A stretch of 64,000 nt of DNA from Pyronema omphalodes. Lineage: Eukaryota > Ascomycota > Pezizomycetes > Pezizales > Pyronemataceae. Positions 20,854 to 33,192 of this stretch are shown here, piece by piece (positions within the stretch are counted from its first letter, which is position 1; each line of letters begins with the position of its first letter). The translations under genes were made by a program, and so were the position numbers. The notes beneath the pieces are model-generated. The model did no database searches, was not told the DNA's origin, and worked only from the letters and a program-made list of their open reading frames with translations. The stretch lies in assembly GCA_024516155.1 (NCBI GenBank), contig JAJJXM010000004.1:992001-1056000 (forward strand), in the 5' to 3' direction.

Positions 20854-23698
20854 ATGTTTCGCACCGGCATTCAGTTACGGAAAAGTGGACCGTCAGTGCG
20901 GACCATCAGAAGTTCACTGTGGATTCCAAGGTGCAGTCAACAGATCTTCCACGGTTCACATTTTTCGAGGATTTTTCCAGTCTCCACGATACGAATGTTC
21001 CACATCTCTCGATCCTTACACCAATCCAAAATCACAGATTTCTTCTCCCAATTCCCTTATTTCGATTACAATCCTACAGAACCGGTGAATGAGGAGTTTA
21101 GACGACTTTGTAGGGATCCGAAATTGCATAAGGAAATGGAGGAACGGGGGTTTATTCCGCTTGGAACGTTTTTTGATGCTTTTGAGGGTGATTTTAATGA
21201 TATCTTTCGCTGGAAGTATATTTGTGAAGTTCTTGGACATAAAGTTTCACCTACTATTACCGAAAGTGAAGCAAGAGAAATGGTAATTTGGAACCTTTCC
21301 ATGGGTATACCTTAATTAAAGCTGAGACTAAATAATTGAATAGATACTACCGCTATATGTCAATGTCTTCGATTTATACCATTACGAAAAGTCTTTCCGA
21401 GATGGAACACACAAAGGAGTTGTTGAATTCCATTCTGGCCTACAAAAACCGAATACTCTATTAAGATTCAAGGATTTCAATCAACTGAATGAATATTCTT
21501 CTACAAATCAAAAGGAATATCCGTTTAGCTACGTTAAGCCAAACGGAATGTTATATGAGGTGTTACACAGCATGCGCATATCGGAGGAAATAATGAAACC
21601 AGTATTTAGCATATCAGAAGAACCACCGGTCACACAGAATCCGCCTACCAAAATCCCCGAATCTTCAAAAGAAGCGAAGGAAAACGAACCGAAAATATTG
21701 GAAGAAACGGCGCCAGCGGAGTCGAATCCTGTTGATAATCTTTTTGCTTCAAAGCGTCCTTGGAAGTCATGGTTGGACGGCGCTGACACGAAACATAAAG
21801 AGCAAGAGGCAGCGGCAGCGGCACTGAAAGCCAAAGAATTCCCCGCTTCAAGGGATTCTTGGAGATCATGGTTAGAGAGCGATGATTCGACACAAAAAGA
21901 AAAAGAGACGAGCAAATCGGAAGAAGCACCAGCGGAACTAAGTTCTACTGATGAAGCCCCTGCCCCAACAACTCCTTGGAAACCATGGGAATTGAATGAT
22001 CGCCCAGTGTCGCAGAGAAATACTCTTAGTACTAATATGGAGGAAGAGCAAGACCCGTTACTAGATGCCTACAGCTACTCTCTGAATACTTCGAAATCGG
22101 GAGGCCAGGAAGAGTTGCCACTGTGGTGGGTTATGATTATGCAAGCAATACCGGTTCCATCAAAGAAAGTCTCTGCTGTGGATAGTACTGCCACAAAAAG
22201 CCCTGTTAATGCGGAGGAAATCTCTGTTTCGAACGAGGCGCAGGTAATAGAGAGCGCTTCTCCCGCGAACAGTCCAGTTGGTCCGGAAGAAACACTAGCG
22301 GTGGAGAGCCCCACCGAGGAAGTTTCTGCTGCAAACAACTCCGGGGAATCACAGAGCGGTGCTCCCACGAATAATGAGATTGTTTCGGAGGAAACCCCTG
22401 CCCTAAATGGCTCACAGGAACTAGAAAGCAATGCTCCTGCGAGTAACGATGCTATTCCTGGGGAAACGCTGGCCACAAAGGATAATGCTGACCCAATCTC
22501 TACATCTATCGGAGAAACGGAGGGAAGAGAGCCGAGTGTATCAAAAGAAATTCCAACGGAACCAAATCCTACCAATGATTTATCCGCTAAAAACACTCAG
22601 GAACTGCAGAGTGACGCTTTCACGAATAACCAGGTTATTCCAGAGGAAATTTCTGCTGAAAACGACTCACCGGAACTAAAGAGCAGTACTCCCACAAATA
22701 ATCCAGCTAGTCCCATGGAAACACTGGCTGCTCTGCAGAATCTCACCGACCAAATCACTACGTCCATCGAGGAAACGAAGAAACAGGTGCCGAGTGCATC
22801 GGAAGAAACGAAGGCAGCACAAACTTCTATCGACACAGTCTCTTCGACATCGTCTGACCAAATTCCTGCTTCAGAATACAGGCAATATCTGGAACAAGCA
22901 GCAATTGAAGCTTCAAACGAGAAACTACTTTCCCTGGAGATTCAGCTCAAACAAGTTAGAAAGCAGATGAGCCGGTTTCTCAGGAGTCTGTCGGATGAAC
23001 AGTATCTCTCCGGCAAAGTAGATATTCCACCAAATTTTGTTTACTCTCCTCGTAAAGCACGACTTGTTGCAATAAGACGTTGGACATCGGTTCATAATAG
23101 TGTTAACCAAAAGGAAGAAGATGGTGGAAAGGAAGATGGGAAGAAGGATGCAAAGAAGGACGAAGAGAAGGATGAAGAGAAGGATGAAAAGAAGGATGAA
23201 AAGAAGGATGGAAAGAAGGATGAAAAGAAGGATGGAAAGAAGGATGAAAAGAAGGATGGAAAGAAGGATGGAAAGAAGGATGGAAAGAAGGATGGAAAGA
23301 AGGATGGAAAGAAGGATGGAAAGAAAGATAGCAAGGCCTCGGCACCATCAGGGCCAAATTCTGATATGAAACCAAGTGCGTGGGGCCTTTCAAAACCAAT
23401 CAGGATAGGATCAAGGTCTGCGAGCGATCTACGGAATAAATATGGAGAACGGATCGTGGGGGGAGCTGAAAAAACCGGGCAAGTTGGACTCGACGATTCA
23501 TCACCTGAAAGCGAGAAACTCGAGAAATTAGCACGGGTATTTAACAAAAATGCAGCCGACAAAAAAGATGATGGAAATACTGGCAAGAGTGTGATCCCCG
23601 CTAGTCTGACCGCCCCGGACCCTCCTATTGTACGATGGGTTGTGGCGAAAAAGCAACCAAAATACCCGACCTACCCATATACGTATCCTCGGGTGTGA
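20854..23698 (+). CDS. probable mitochondrial low-complexity protein of unknown function (927 aa, 2 exons)
   Basis: Exons are 20854-21282 and 21344-23698 (61-nt intron, GTAATT to AATAG), 2784 nt in frame. The first 55 residues are rich in Arg and Ser with no acidic residues, like a mitochondrial presequence. A globular-looking part (about 60-250) includes RRLCRDPKLHKEMEERG and FRWKYICEVLGHK. The next 100 residues repeat a W-x-x-W motif three times (PWKSWL, SWRSWL, PWKPWE). Residues about 360-660 are Ser/Thr/Glu/Pro-rich with diverged repeats (EETLA, TNNEIVSEE, NNQVIPEE). A Lys-Asp repeat of about 65 residues follows (see 23137-23335). The end is PKYPTYPYTYPRV. I do not recognise the family. 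The low-complexity centre argues for a scaffold or tether rather than an enzyme. Confidence 0.75.
23137..23335 (+). repeat. coding minisatellite, 12/24-bp unit (Lys-Lys-Asp-Gly/Glu)
   Basis: About 16 copies of a 12-bp unit like AAGAAGGATGGA, alternating with GAA/GAG variants. It encodes KKDG and KKDE units inside the 927-aa protein. The unit length keeps the frame, so copy number can vary without breaking the gene. Confidence 0.85.
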
Positions 23699-24402
23699 TG
23701 GGGCTGAAGTTGGTGGAATATACGCGAGGTTTCTAGGCGCGGAAAGGTGCTTTACGATTCTCCCGGAAGGGCGCTGGTCGGAAGGAGAAGGAGGGGATGC
23801 AATACCCGCGCCGCTGGCGTCTACTTTGACTCAACATATACCAGACAAAGCCAAGTGGCCACCAGAGGGGTTATGGCCGAGGACGCTGGCGGGTATAGAA
23901 GATCCATGGGTGTGGAAGATGATTGGGTGTGGAAGATAATTGGGTGTGGAAGATTAGTGGACGTGGAAGATCGGTGAGAGTGGGGGACTGGCGGGTGCGT
24001 GGGGTTGGCAAGAAGTTCGTGTACATATATACCTAGCGTAGATCCTACTTTAATCGTTCATAGATACCCGACAGCTCTCGCTGTCAAACAACATCACAGT
24101 CAACGGTCACAGCGATGGAAATCTGAGAGGGATGGAGTGTGCTCCGATACACTAGGTAGCCAAATTCTAGGCGAATTCACGGCTCAGGAGATTCAGTTTC
24201 ACGCCGAGCACTGCCTCTGGGCTTAGCTCTCGTCGGGACCTTCCATAGATACCAATTAGGTAATAAACAAAGTTATAACTTGATACATTCAATGACCTCG
24301 TAACTCTTCGTCATCTTGAGCTTCTATCTATCTAAAATCCCTAAACTGTACAATTCCTCAAACCTTTCAAACTTGTCTGAGGACTAAAGCTCCTTATCCA
24401 CC
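23699..24402. other. convergent intergenic region
   Basis: Between the 3' ends of two convergent genes. A short GGGTGTGGAAGAT triplication lies at about 23910-23955. There is no supported gene. Confidence 0.4.
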
Positions 24403-24741
24403 TTATTCCCAATCAGAACAATTTCTAAACCCATGTTTCTCACTCCCACATTTCGCACACATCTGAATTCCCGACTTCTTCCCAAGCCTCTCCTTCAATC
24501 CCATTTTTGGCTTAGGAGGGTTACTCATTCCTCGTCCCTCAGGCAGTTTTCGTGATGCTCGAAGTCCATCTGCCGCATTTTGTTTTGAGGCCCGAGCCTT
24601 ACCATAGTACAAGATGGCATCGTCTGGGTCTGGGTTGGGGATGTTGCGGTCGCAATCATAGTCTGCGAAGTCGGGACTCGGAGGGGGTTCTTCATAACCA
24701 ATGTCAGAGTGGGGCAAAGAGGTTGATAATGGTTGAGGCAT
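24403..24741 (-). CDS. small CCHC zinc-knuckle protein (112 aa)
   Basis: A single-exon frame from ATG to TAA. The C-terminus has one perfect CCHC knuckle, CAKCGSEKHGFRNC (C-x2-C-x4-H-x4-C, about residues 95-108), of the kind that binds RNA or single-stranded DNA. The knuckle sits only four residues from the end. The N-terminal half is acidic and Pro-rich (EEPPPSPDFADYD, NPDPDDAILYYGK). The middle is basic (PPKPKMGLKERLGKK). There is no Gag, protease or polymerase sequence nearby, so it does not look like retrotransposon debris. Orthologues and function are unknown to me. It is divergent from VPS23 across 466 bp. Confidence 0.6.
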   Translation of the reverse strand: MPQPLSTSLPHSDIGYEEPPPSPDFADYDCDRNIPNPDPDDAILYYGKARASKQNAADGLRASRKLPEGRGMSNPPKPKMGLKERLGKKSGIQMCAKCGSEKHGFRNCSDWE

Positions 24742-25207
24742 TGTGAAGTTTTCGAGAAGAAAGATTGAACTAATGGGTTGGAATGATCTTGGATTGAGTG
24801 ATGATGAACTGTTGTGATGAGTATTGTAGAGAAGTGAATTTGGGGTTGTTTTATATACAAAATGCCGGAGAAAGAAAATCGGGAAAGACTATATGATTAC
24901 ATCTTGAGAACGCTGAGCGCTTGTAAGCAAATCCAATATTTTCTACTATGGGTTGAATTGGCAGATGTTCAAGTCGTAAGATTATTAGGGATTTTGTTCT
25001 TCTTTTGTTAAATGTATGGTGATATTCACACAACTTGAGGCCGATTTTTCAAGAAATAAAGTGCAATTATTTAATTACCATCGAGTGACCTTTGATGACC
25101 CTAAACGTGGGGTATGTCTTGGCGTCGACATTGGCGCACAACATCCCGACCTCAAGCTCTAGGCTCTAACCCCAGCTTCGCATCCCCCTCATTATTAATC
25201 GTCGCCC
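24742..25207. promoter_or_regulatory. divergent promoter region, CCHC gene and VPS23
   Basis: 466 bp between divergent start codons. AT-rich near the CCHC gene with TTTATATAC at about 24850, a possible TATA element on the minus strand. GC-rich before VPS23. Confidence 0.35.
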
Positions 25208-27427
25208 ATGGCCGCTCCTCCACCGAACAGCGCTCCCCCACCGCAAGTACTACAATGGCTTCATCGTGTTATAGCTCCTGTAAGTTATAGCAAGTCGTAA
25301 CAGAAACCGGGGGAGGAGAGCTATGGTTGACTGACGAATCACCAGTCTTACCTCAACCCTCAGCGGACTTATAGTGATGTCGCGACGTGTCTTGCGACTA
25401 TCCCGACGCTGGCGCCGAGAACCAGTGTTTACAGTACGTCTAACTGAAGCTCCAAGTCCATTCCAAAGCTTCTGAGAGCTTTGCTGTGTCTGTTGGACTG
25501 ACGGGAGCTATGGAAAGCTTTACTGGCTCTGCTGGACCTTTGCCCGCTTTCCTGCCTCTCCACAGCTGGCCTAAGCTCCACATAATTCCACTGGAACTGA
25601 CAGCTCCTAGCTTATGAAAATGGTAAATCCGAATTGCTGCTCCACCTATTCGGGACACTACCGGTGATGTTTCGCGGTGCTACCTACAATATCCCATTCG
25701 CGATATGGGTTCCGTTCGAGTACCCAAAGATACCGCCGATGGCTTTTGTGACTCCCGCCGAGGGAATGATGGTGCGCCCAGGAAACCATGTTGATACGGC
25801 GGGGAAGTGCTATCACCCGTATTTGGCAAACTGGGTTAATTACTCTGAGGTACGTTCCCAAAGTTCGTTTCCGGAAGCTTTTTAAAGCTCGAAACTTGAA
25901 GTGGGTCAGGTTTCGCAAGAATTTTTGTAAGCCTGGGGAGCTTTGAAGGACAAACTTCATGACAATTGGCAGCTGACTGAGCTAGAGATCCAACCTTGTT
26001 GACCTCTGCGATGTTTTGCGCGGCGTCTTTGGGCGCGAACCACCAGTAGTCGCAAAGACGGCACCTCCGCAGCCATCAAACGAACCGATAGCACCTCCTC
26101 CACGACCACCGCTTCCACCGGAGCTGGCGCCTCGGAGCCCAGTTGCTACGCCGCCTCCGTCGAAGCAGGGCCCGCCCCCTCTACCGCCGCTACCGAGAGA
26201 GTTTGTTGAGCAGCAAGATCCTAGGAGGATGTCAATGCAGCATATGCCACCGCCTCACTCGGTCTCGGGTCTGGCCAATCCGCCTGCTCATGCTCCACAC
26301 CGTGGATCAATTTCAGGCTCGGCACAAGCTCCGACGCCGCCTCACCCAGCACCTGTAGCAGTTAATAACCCGCCTGCACACTTCCAGCAGCCGCCTAGGC
26401 CGCCACAGACGCCGGTTCAGTCCGCTCATCCCTCATACCAACCACAGACCTCACCGAACCCTCCGCCTCAGTCTCAGCACTTCCAACCCCAGCATCCTCC
26501 CCCGCCATTCCATCCTCGAGCACTCGACCAACGTCCACTCCCACCCGGTCCTCCCCCTCCTCCACCAAAGACCCAAACCCCCACACCTCGGAATGAACCG
26601 CCTCTACCCCCGCTCCCACCTGGAGCTCGGCCTATTCACGACCGCAACGGCCCCCCACTCCCTCCTCTACCCCGGGAAGCAGAACATGCACCCCCACCGC
26701 GGCCAGTATCGTACCACGCCGCGATTCCGCCTGCCCAGCAGCCTCTTCCTCCCACTCCTGCACCTCCTACCGATCTCCTGGACACACCCTCACCTCCCCC
26801 AGCTGTGGCATCTCCCGCTCCTGGGCCTGCTCCTGCCCCTCCCCCCAACCCCGAAAAGGACATTCTTACAGCAAAGATTGCTTCATCTCTTTCGGGAATC
26901 GCAGAATCGACCCTCGCTCGCACATCCACCGCTTTATCCTCACTCTCCGTCCAGCGCACGTCTTTGCTAGCTGCACAGTCTAACCTTGAGCGGGAAGTTC
27001 ATGATCTCAACCATATTAGTCAGATGTGTGATAAGAACGCGGAGATATTAAAGGAGAGGATAGCAGCGGCAGATAAGGTTATTGCCGAGTGTAAACAGCG
27101 GGAATTACCGGACGTGGATGCGGTTGTGGTGGCGGGAAGTGTTCTAGAGAATCAGATGTATGAGTTGGTGGCGGAGGAGGCGGCTATTAGTGATACGATT
27201 TGGGTATTGGCTAGGGCTCTGGATAAGGGCAGAGAGGGCATGGGTTTGGAGGTCTTTTTGAAGGTATGTTACACAAACTTTGTGGGAAGGAGATTAGGGT
27301 GATATGGTATAGATGAGATGAGTTCGATTGCTAACGAATCATGCAGCATACGAGAATACTTGCCAGAGAACAGTTCATGAAGAAGGCGTTGATTGTGAAG
27401 ATTAAGGATGAGATGGGTTTGTCATAG
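25208..27427 (+). CDS. VPS23: VPS23/TSG101, ESCRT-I subunit (585 aa, 5 exons)
   Basis: The ESCRT-I component that binds ubiquitinated cargo on endosomes and sorts it into multivesicular bodies. Exons are 25208-25279, 25346-25433, 25611-25849, 25986-27263 and 27347-27427 (introns 66, 177, 136 and 83 nt), 1758 nt in frame. Residues about 15-145 form the UEV domain: PQRTYSDVA, LLLHLFGTLPV, YNIPFAIWVP and YPKIPPMAFVTP, then HVDTAGKCYHPYL and RSNLVDLCDVLRGVF. Like all UEVs it lacks the catalytic cysteine of E2 enzymes. A Pro-rich linker (about 150-430) is followed by a coiled coil and the C-terminal steadiness box (ENQMYELVAEEAAISDTIW, then HTRILAREQFMKKAL). Every splice joint rebuilds a family motif. 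Confidence 0.93.
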
Positions 27428-27730
27428 AGCGAGGCTTGTACTTTTGGCGTTCGAAGGGACGTCTTTTTGGATTGAAAGAGAGAGAAAACTTATGGATAAT
27501 GGGGGAATAGCAAATGATAGATTAGGAAATAATATTACCATTTTATGTGTTGATATCACTATGTTTGTCTAACGCGCTTCACATCTAGTATGACTAGGCA
27601 ATCTTATAATTTCGCAATGAACGTCATTTACAGCTCCTTCCTAGGGTCATAACCGCAAAAAACTTTTGAATTCCATGTGGGCCAACTACATATCTATCTG
27701 CAACTCAGTTCTTGTACACCGCCTTCCCTT
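27428..27730. other. convergent 3' flanks
   Basis: 303 bp between VPS23 and the converging coiled-coil gene. AT-rich, and presumably both 3' UTRs. Confidence 0.4.
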
Positions 27731-28045
27731 CTAGTCTTCCTTACCCACCGCATCCTGCATCAAAAGTGGCATCTTTTTCTCGACATCATCCATCAATACC
27801 TGAATGGATGTCTCCAGATCGTCCTTCTTTTTCTTGAGCGTACGGAACTTCTCCGCATCCTTCTGAAGGACATCAACTCGGCTCTGCTCTAAAGCCTTTC
27901 TAACACGCTCTAAAATATCCACCTCCTTCTGAAGCTCTAAAGTCTTCTTCTTAATTTCCGATCGGAAGGTATTATAATAGGCCATGTGCGATTCTACAAA
28001 CTCCGATAGAGGCTGAAGTCTCTCAGGAGCTTCAATCGCTGACAT
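27731..28045 (-). CDS. small coiled-coil protein (104 aa)
   Basis: An ATG-to-TAG frame. After a short N-terminus (MSAIEAPERLQPLSEFVE), nearly the whole protein is a Lys/Glu-rich heptad-like helix (KKKTLELQKEVDILERVRK, then KFRTLKKKKDDLETS). It is hydrophilic with no targeting signal. The family is not recognised; it resembles small coiled-coil subunits of multiprotein complexes only in general character. The same frame stays open 16 codons upstream to a TAA, beyond which lies another in-frame ATG (28150). The N-terminus could therefore be longer if an intron that I cannot see removes the stop. Confidence 0.55.
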   Translation of the reverse strand: MSAIEAPERLQPLSEFVESHMAYYNTFRSEIKKKTLELQKEVDILERVRKALEQSRVDVLQKDAEKFRTLKKKKDDLETSIQVLMDDVEKKMPLLMQDAVGKED

Positions 28046-28093
28046 TGTTTTTGGTAGTTTTGAATCTTGCGCATCAGTCGGCTTCACTGAAAT

Positions 28094-28150
28094 TTATGGA
28101 GCTGCTGTAATTGTAGCCGACATCTTGTTTTGAGGCTCAGTTTGATCCAT
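28094..28150 (-). promoter_or_regulatory. possible upstream ORF (18 codons plus stop)
   Basis: ATG at 28150 opens an 18-residue frame (MDQTEPQNKMSATITAAP) that ends at TAA, in the same frame as the main gene and 48 bp before its ATG. It could dampen translation if it lies in the leader. Confidence 0.3.
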
Positions 28151-29937
28151 TATGGGGGCTTTGTTCTACAAATGGAAGGTTAGATACCGATTGATGGTTG
28201 AGTGACGACTCGAGACAGAGAGAAACAGAGACAGAGAGAATTTAGAAACAAACCTGGTTTTTCTTTCGGGGCATAAATGTCAAGTGTAACTTACACAAAA
28301 GTTTCAGGATGGAAAAAAGCTTTGAATAGATTTCTTATAATGGCCGATGAACAACTGGGAACAGCTAGGCGTAGTCTTGAGCAGTGTGGTGAGGGGTGGT
28401 GATGATATGGACTGTGTAGGGTGACGGGTTTTATGTGCGGGGTGGGTTCAAGTGTATACCAGTTTGCTTTTGCACAGACGCGCTTCTTGGTGGTCAAACT
28501 TGCAACTTGATTGGGATGTAATGATGTGCCAGAGTATTGGCAAACAGTCTTACTTGATCCGGGGTTGAATTGATCCCCACCACCGATAGGAATCTTGATC
28601 TTATTTCTGCGGTTTTGCAGCTTATTCTTTTTCGAGGGGTTGAAGCCATGTTTATATACATTCTAGTGACAAAAAATCTGCGAAGCAATATAAGGAAGAC
28701 ATAATAAACCTTTTCATGTTTGATAAGGCCAACCGAGGGCCGAACAGGGATAACTTGGTGTGCAGTTTGACAATTTAACAAATCTGAACGTTATCAATTA
28801 GAAGGAAAAACTATGGATTGTAGTGTGTTATTGGGAGAAATATCTATAAAACAATAATAGACATAATTTCTAGTGTTTTCTGACACTGGACACGTACACA
28901 CATAAGCATGTTCTATATACCCTGTAACACTGCATCTACTCGAACATAAAAACAATTGCTAAAAAGTAAATATTTAGCCTATGCAGCATCAATGGTGTGC
29001 ATAGTGGAGTACCAAATATATAAAAGTTTAGCTGCATCCTCACAAAACACTGGATGCAGGGTGATGTGGAGTTACGATTTGGGCCTGCAGTAAGGCCGCT
29101 TGGGCAGCCGATATACAGCCTTTCCGGACGGGGAGTGCTGGAGCTTGCAGAAACCCTTACCTTGTGAATTAGACTCTACAGAGGCGTATTAGATACGATT
29201 CCTTGTAGTGATTTATGAATATTATCTAGGTATGTTGTCAATCGCGGTGCAAGGCTTCGAAAGAGAGCCGAGGCTTCTACCCTGTTATCGTGAATTAGGG
29301 TTTAGGGTACATACTTACATAATCCAACGCTATGCGCGCAGCAGAAGCTTACCCACTGCATGATCATAAGATTGAAGATGGCTCTTTGCATAATGTACGT
29401 TCGCTCTGCTAGGAGCTGAAAATATTAGAACTAACGATGTTGCACAATAAATCCAGGAACCACAGCATAAGGATGATGAAAATTTTTAATCTTCAGTAAT
29501 ACGGAATTAGAGAGACAACAATGTGCATGAAAAATTAACTGCGCCGAACAATAGTTATATCAAGGACTGAACAACCTCTGTGTTTTTCATAATCCTGTGT
29601 TAGTATGTTGTTATATATTTTAGAACTACAGTATTGATGGTAGGAGAGAAATTTACTTCTAACGAAACTGCGTTTTACTCGCAAGTCCAGTCAAAATTAT
29701 ATTCAGTTTTTACTTTTCGTGAAGCGTTCTACGTGTGGTTATAATGGTAGCTTAAAACTACATACTAGCAACTCGAAACCAAGAAGGCAGAAAGGGTTTT
29801 GTTAATGGATATGCATGCAATTAATCCCATTCATGCCCTTAGCAGCATCCCGAAAAATTCATCAAAAATACCGCAAACTATAAGTACATTCGCCCCAGTA
29901 CAATTTTTGAACATGCAAAGTAAAAAAAAATAAGAAA
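28151..29937. other. intergenic, no supported gene
   Basis: 1.8 kb upstream of the coiled-coil gene and downstream of CDC5. AT-rich with an AGACAGAGAGAAACAGAGACAG stretch at 28215-28240. Open frames at 28291-28781 look like chance frames. There is no RNA gene that I can fold by eye. Confidence 0.4.
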
Positions 29938-32613
<2,676 letters not shown>

Positions 32614-33192
32614 ATGGTATACTCCCTGTAACTCGGGTAGCTATGCTTCAGCTAATAAGTGATTAGGCTGCTCAGAACTCCGCCGGAATCAGAACCCTCC
32701 TTGAGGTACCAACAACTTCGTCGTTTACATAGCTTGCGCGTGCTGACGTACCGTAATTAGGTTGAGCAGGAAGCTCAGCGCATTGTCACCGCAGCTCGCG
32801 ATAGTCAGTTCCCCGCATTTTAGGATATCTACAAGCTCTAATAGAGGAAATAGAGAGGGCACGCGAATTAAAGAAGGCGCGCGATGAGGCCAAGGCACAG
32901 ATTGATGAGTACCAGAAAGAAAAGGACCTCAAGCTCAAGAAGCTTATTGCCGATGTAATTATATTACCTGATCATTTAGGAATGGGCCTTTACTAACATC
33001 TGAAAGGGAGAAGAAAGTCACAAACGGGACCAACAGGAGGCGGAATCCAAGATTCAGGAGGACATCGAAAGAATTCGGAGCATCGGGACAGAGAAGATGG
33101 ACACTCTTGCAAATGAGCTCATTGATGCTGTCCTGAAAGTCGACCCGCAGCCCCATAAAAATGCTGCTAGCTCTGCTGCTCGGTCTGCTTAG
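32614..33192 (+). CDS. VMA10: VMA10, V-ATPase subunit G (123 aa, 5 exons)
   Basis: Subunit G of the peripheral stalk of the vacuolar proton pump, pairing with subunit E to hold V1 to Vo. Exons are 32614-32616, 32667-32705, 32761-32803, 32854-32954 and 33007-33192 (introns 50, 55, 50 and 52 nt), 372 nt in frame. The N-terminal AAQNSAGIRTLLE, then EQEAQRIVTAARDKRAR and LKKARDEAKAQIDEYQKEK, match the conserved helix of the family. The C-terminal half is a less conserved charged coiled coil. Exon 1 codes only for the initiator Met and is followed at once by GTATAC. Intron 3 has two nearby TAGs, and I chose the second because it gives the family spacing. Length is typical (about 115-125). Confidence 0.88.

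Noticed and set aside
23092..23586. antisense frames with FFPSF or HPSF repeats
   Set aside because: Mirror of the Lys-Asp coding repeat of the plus-strand gene.
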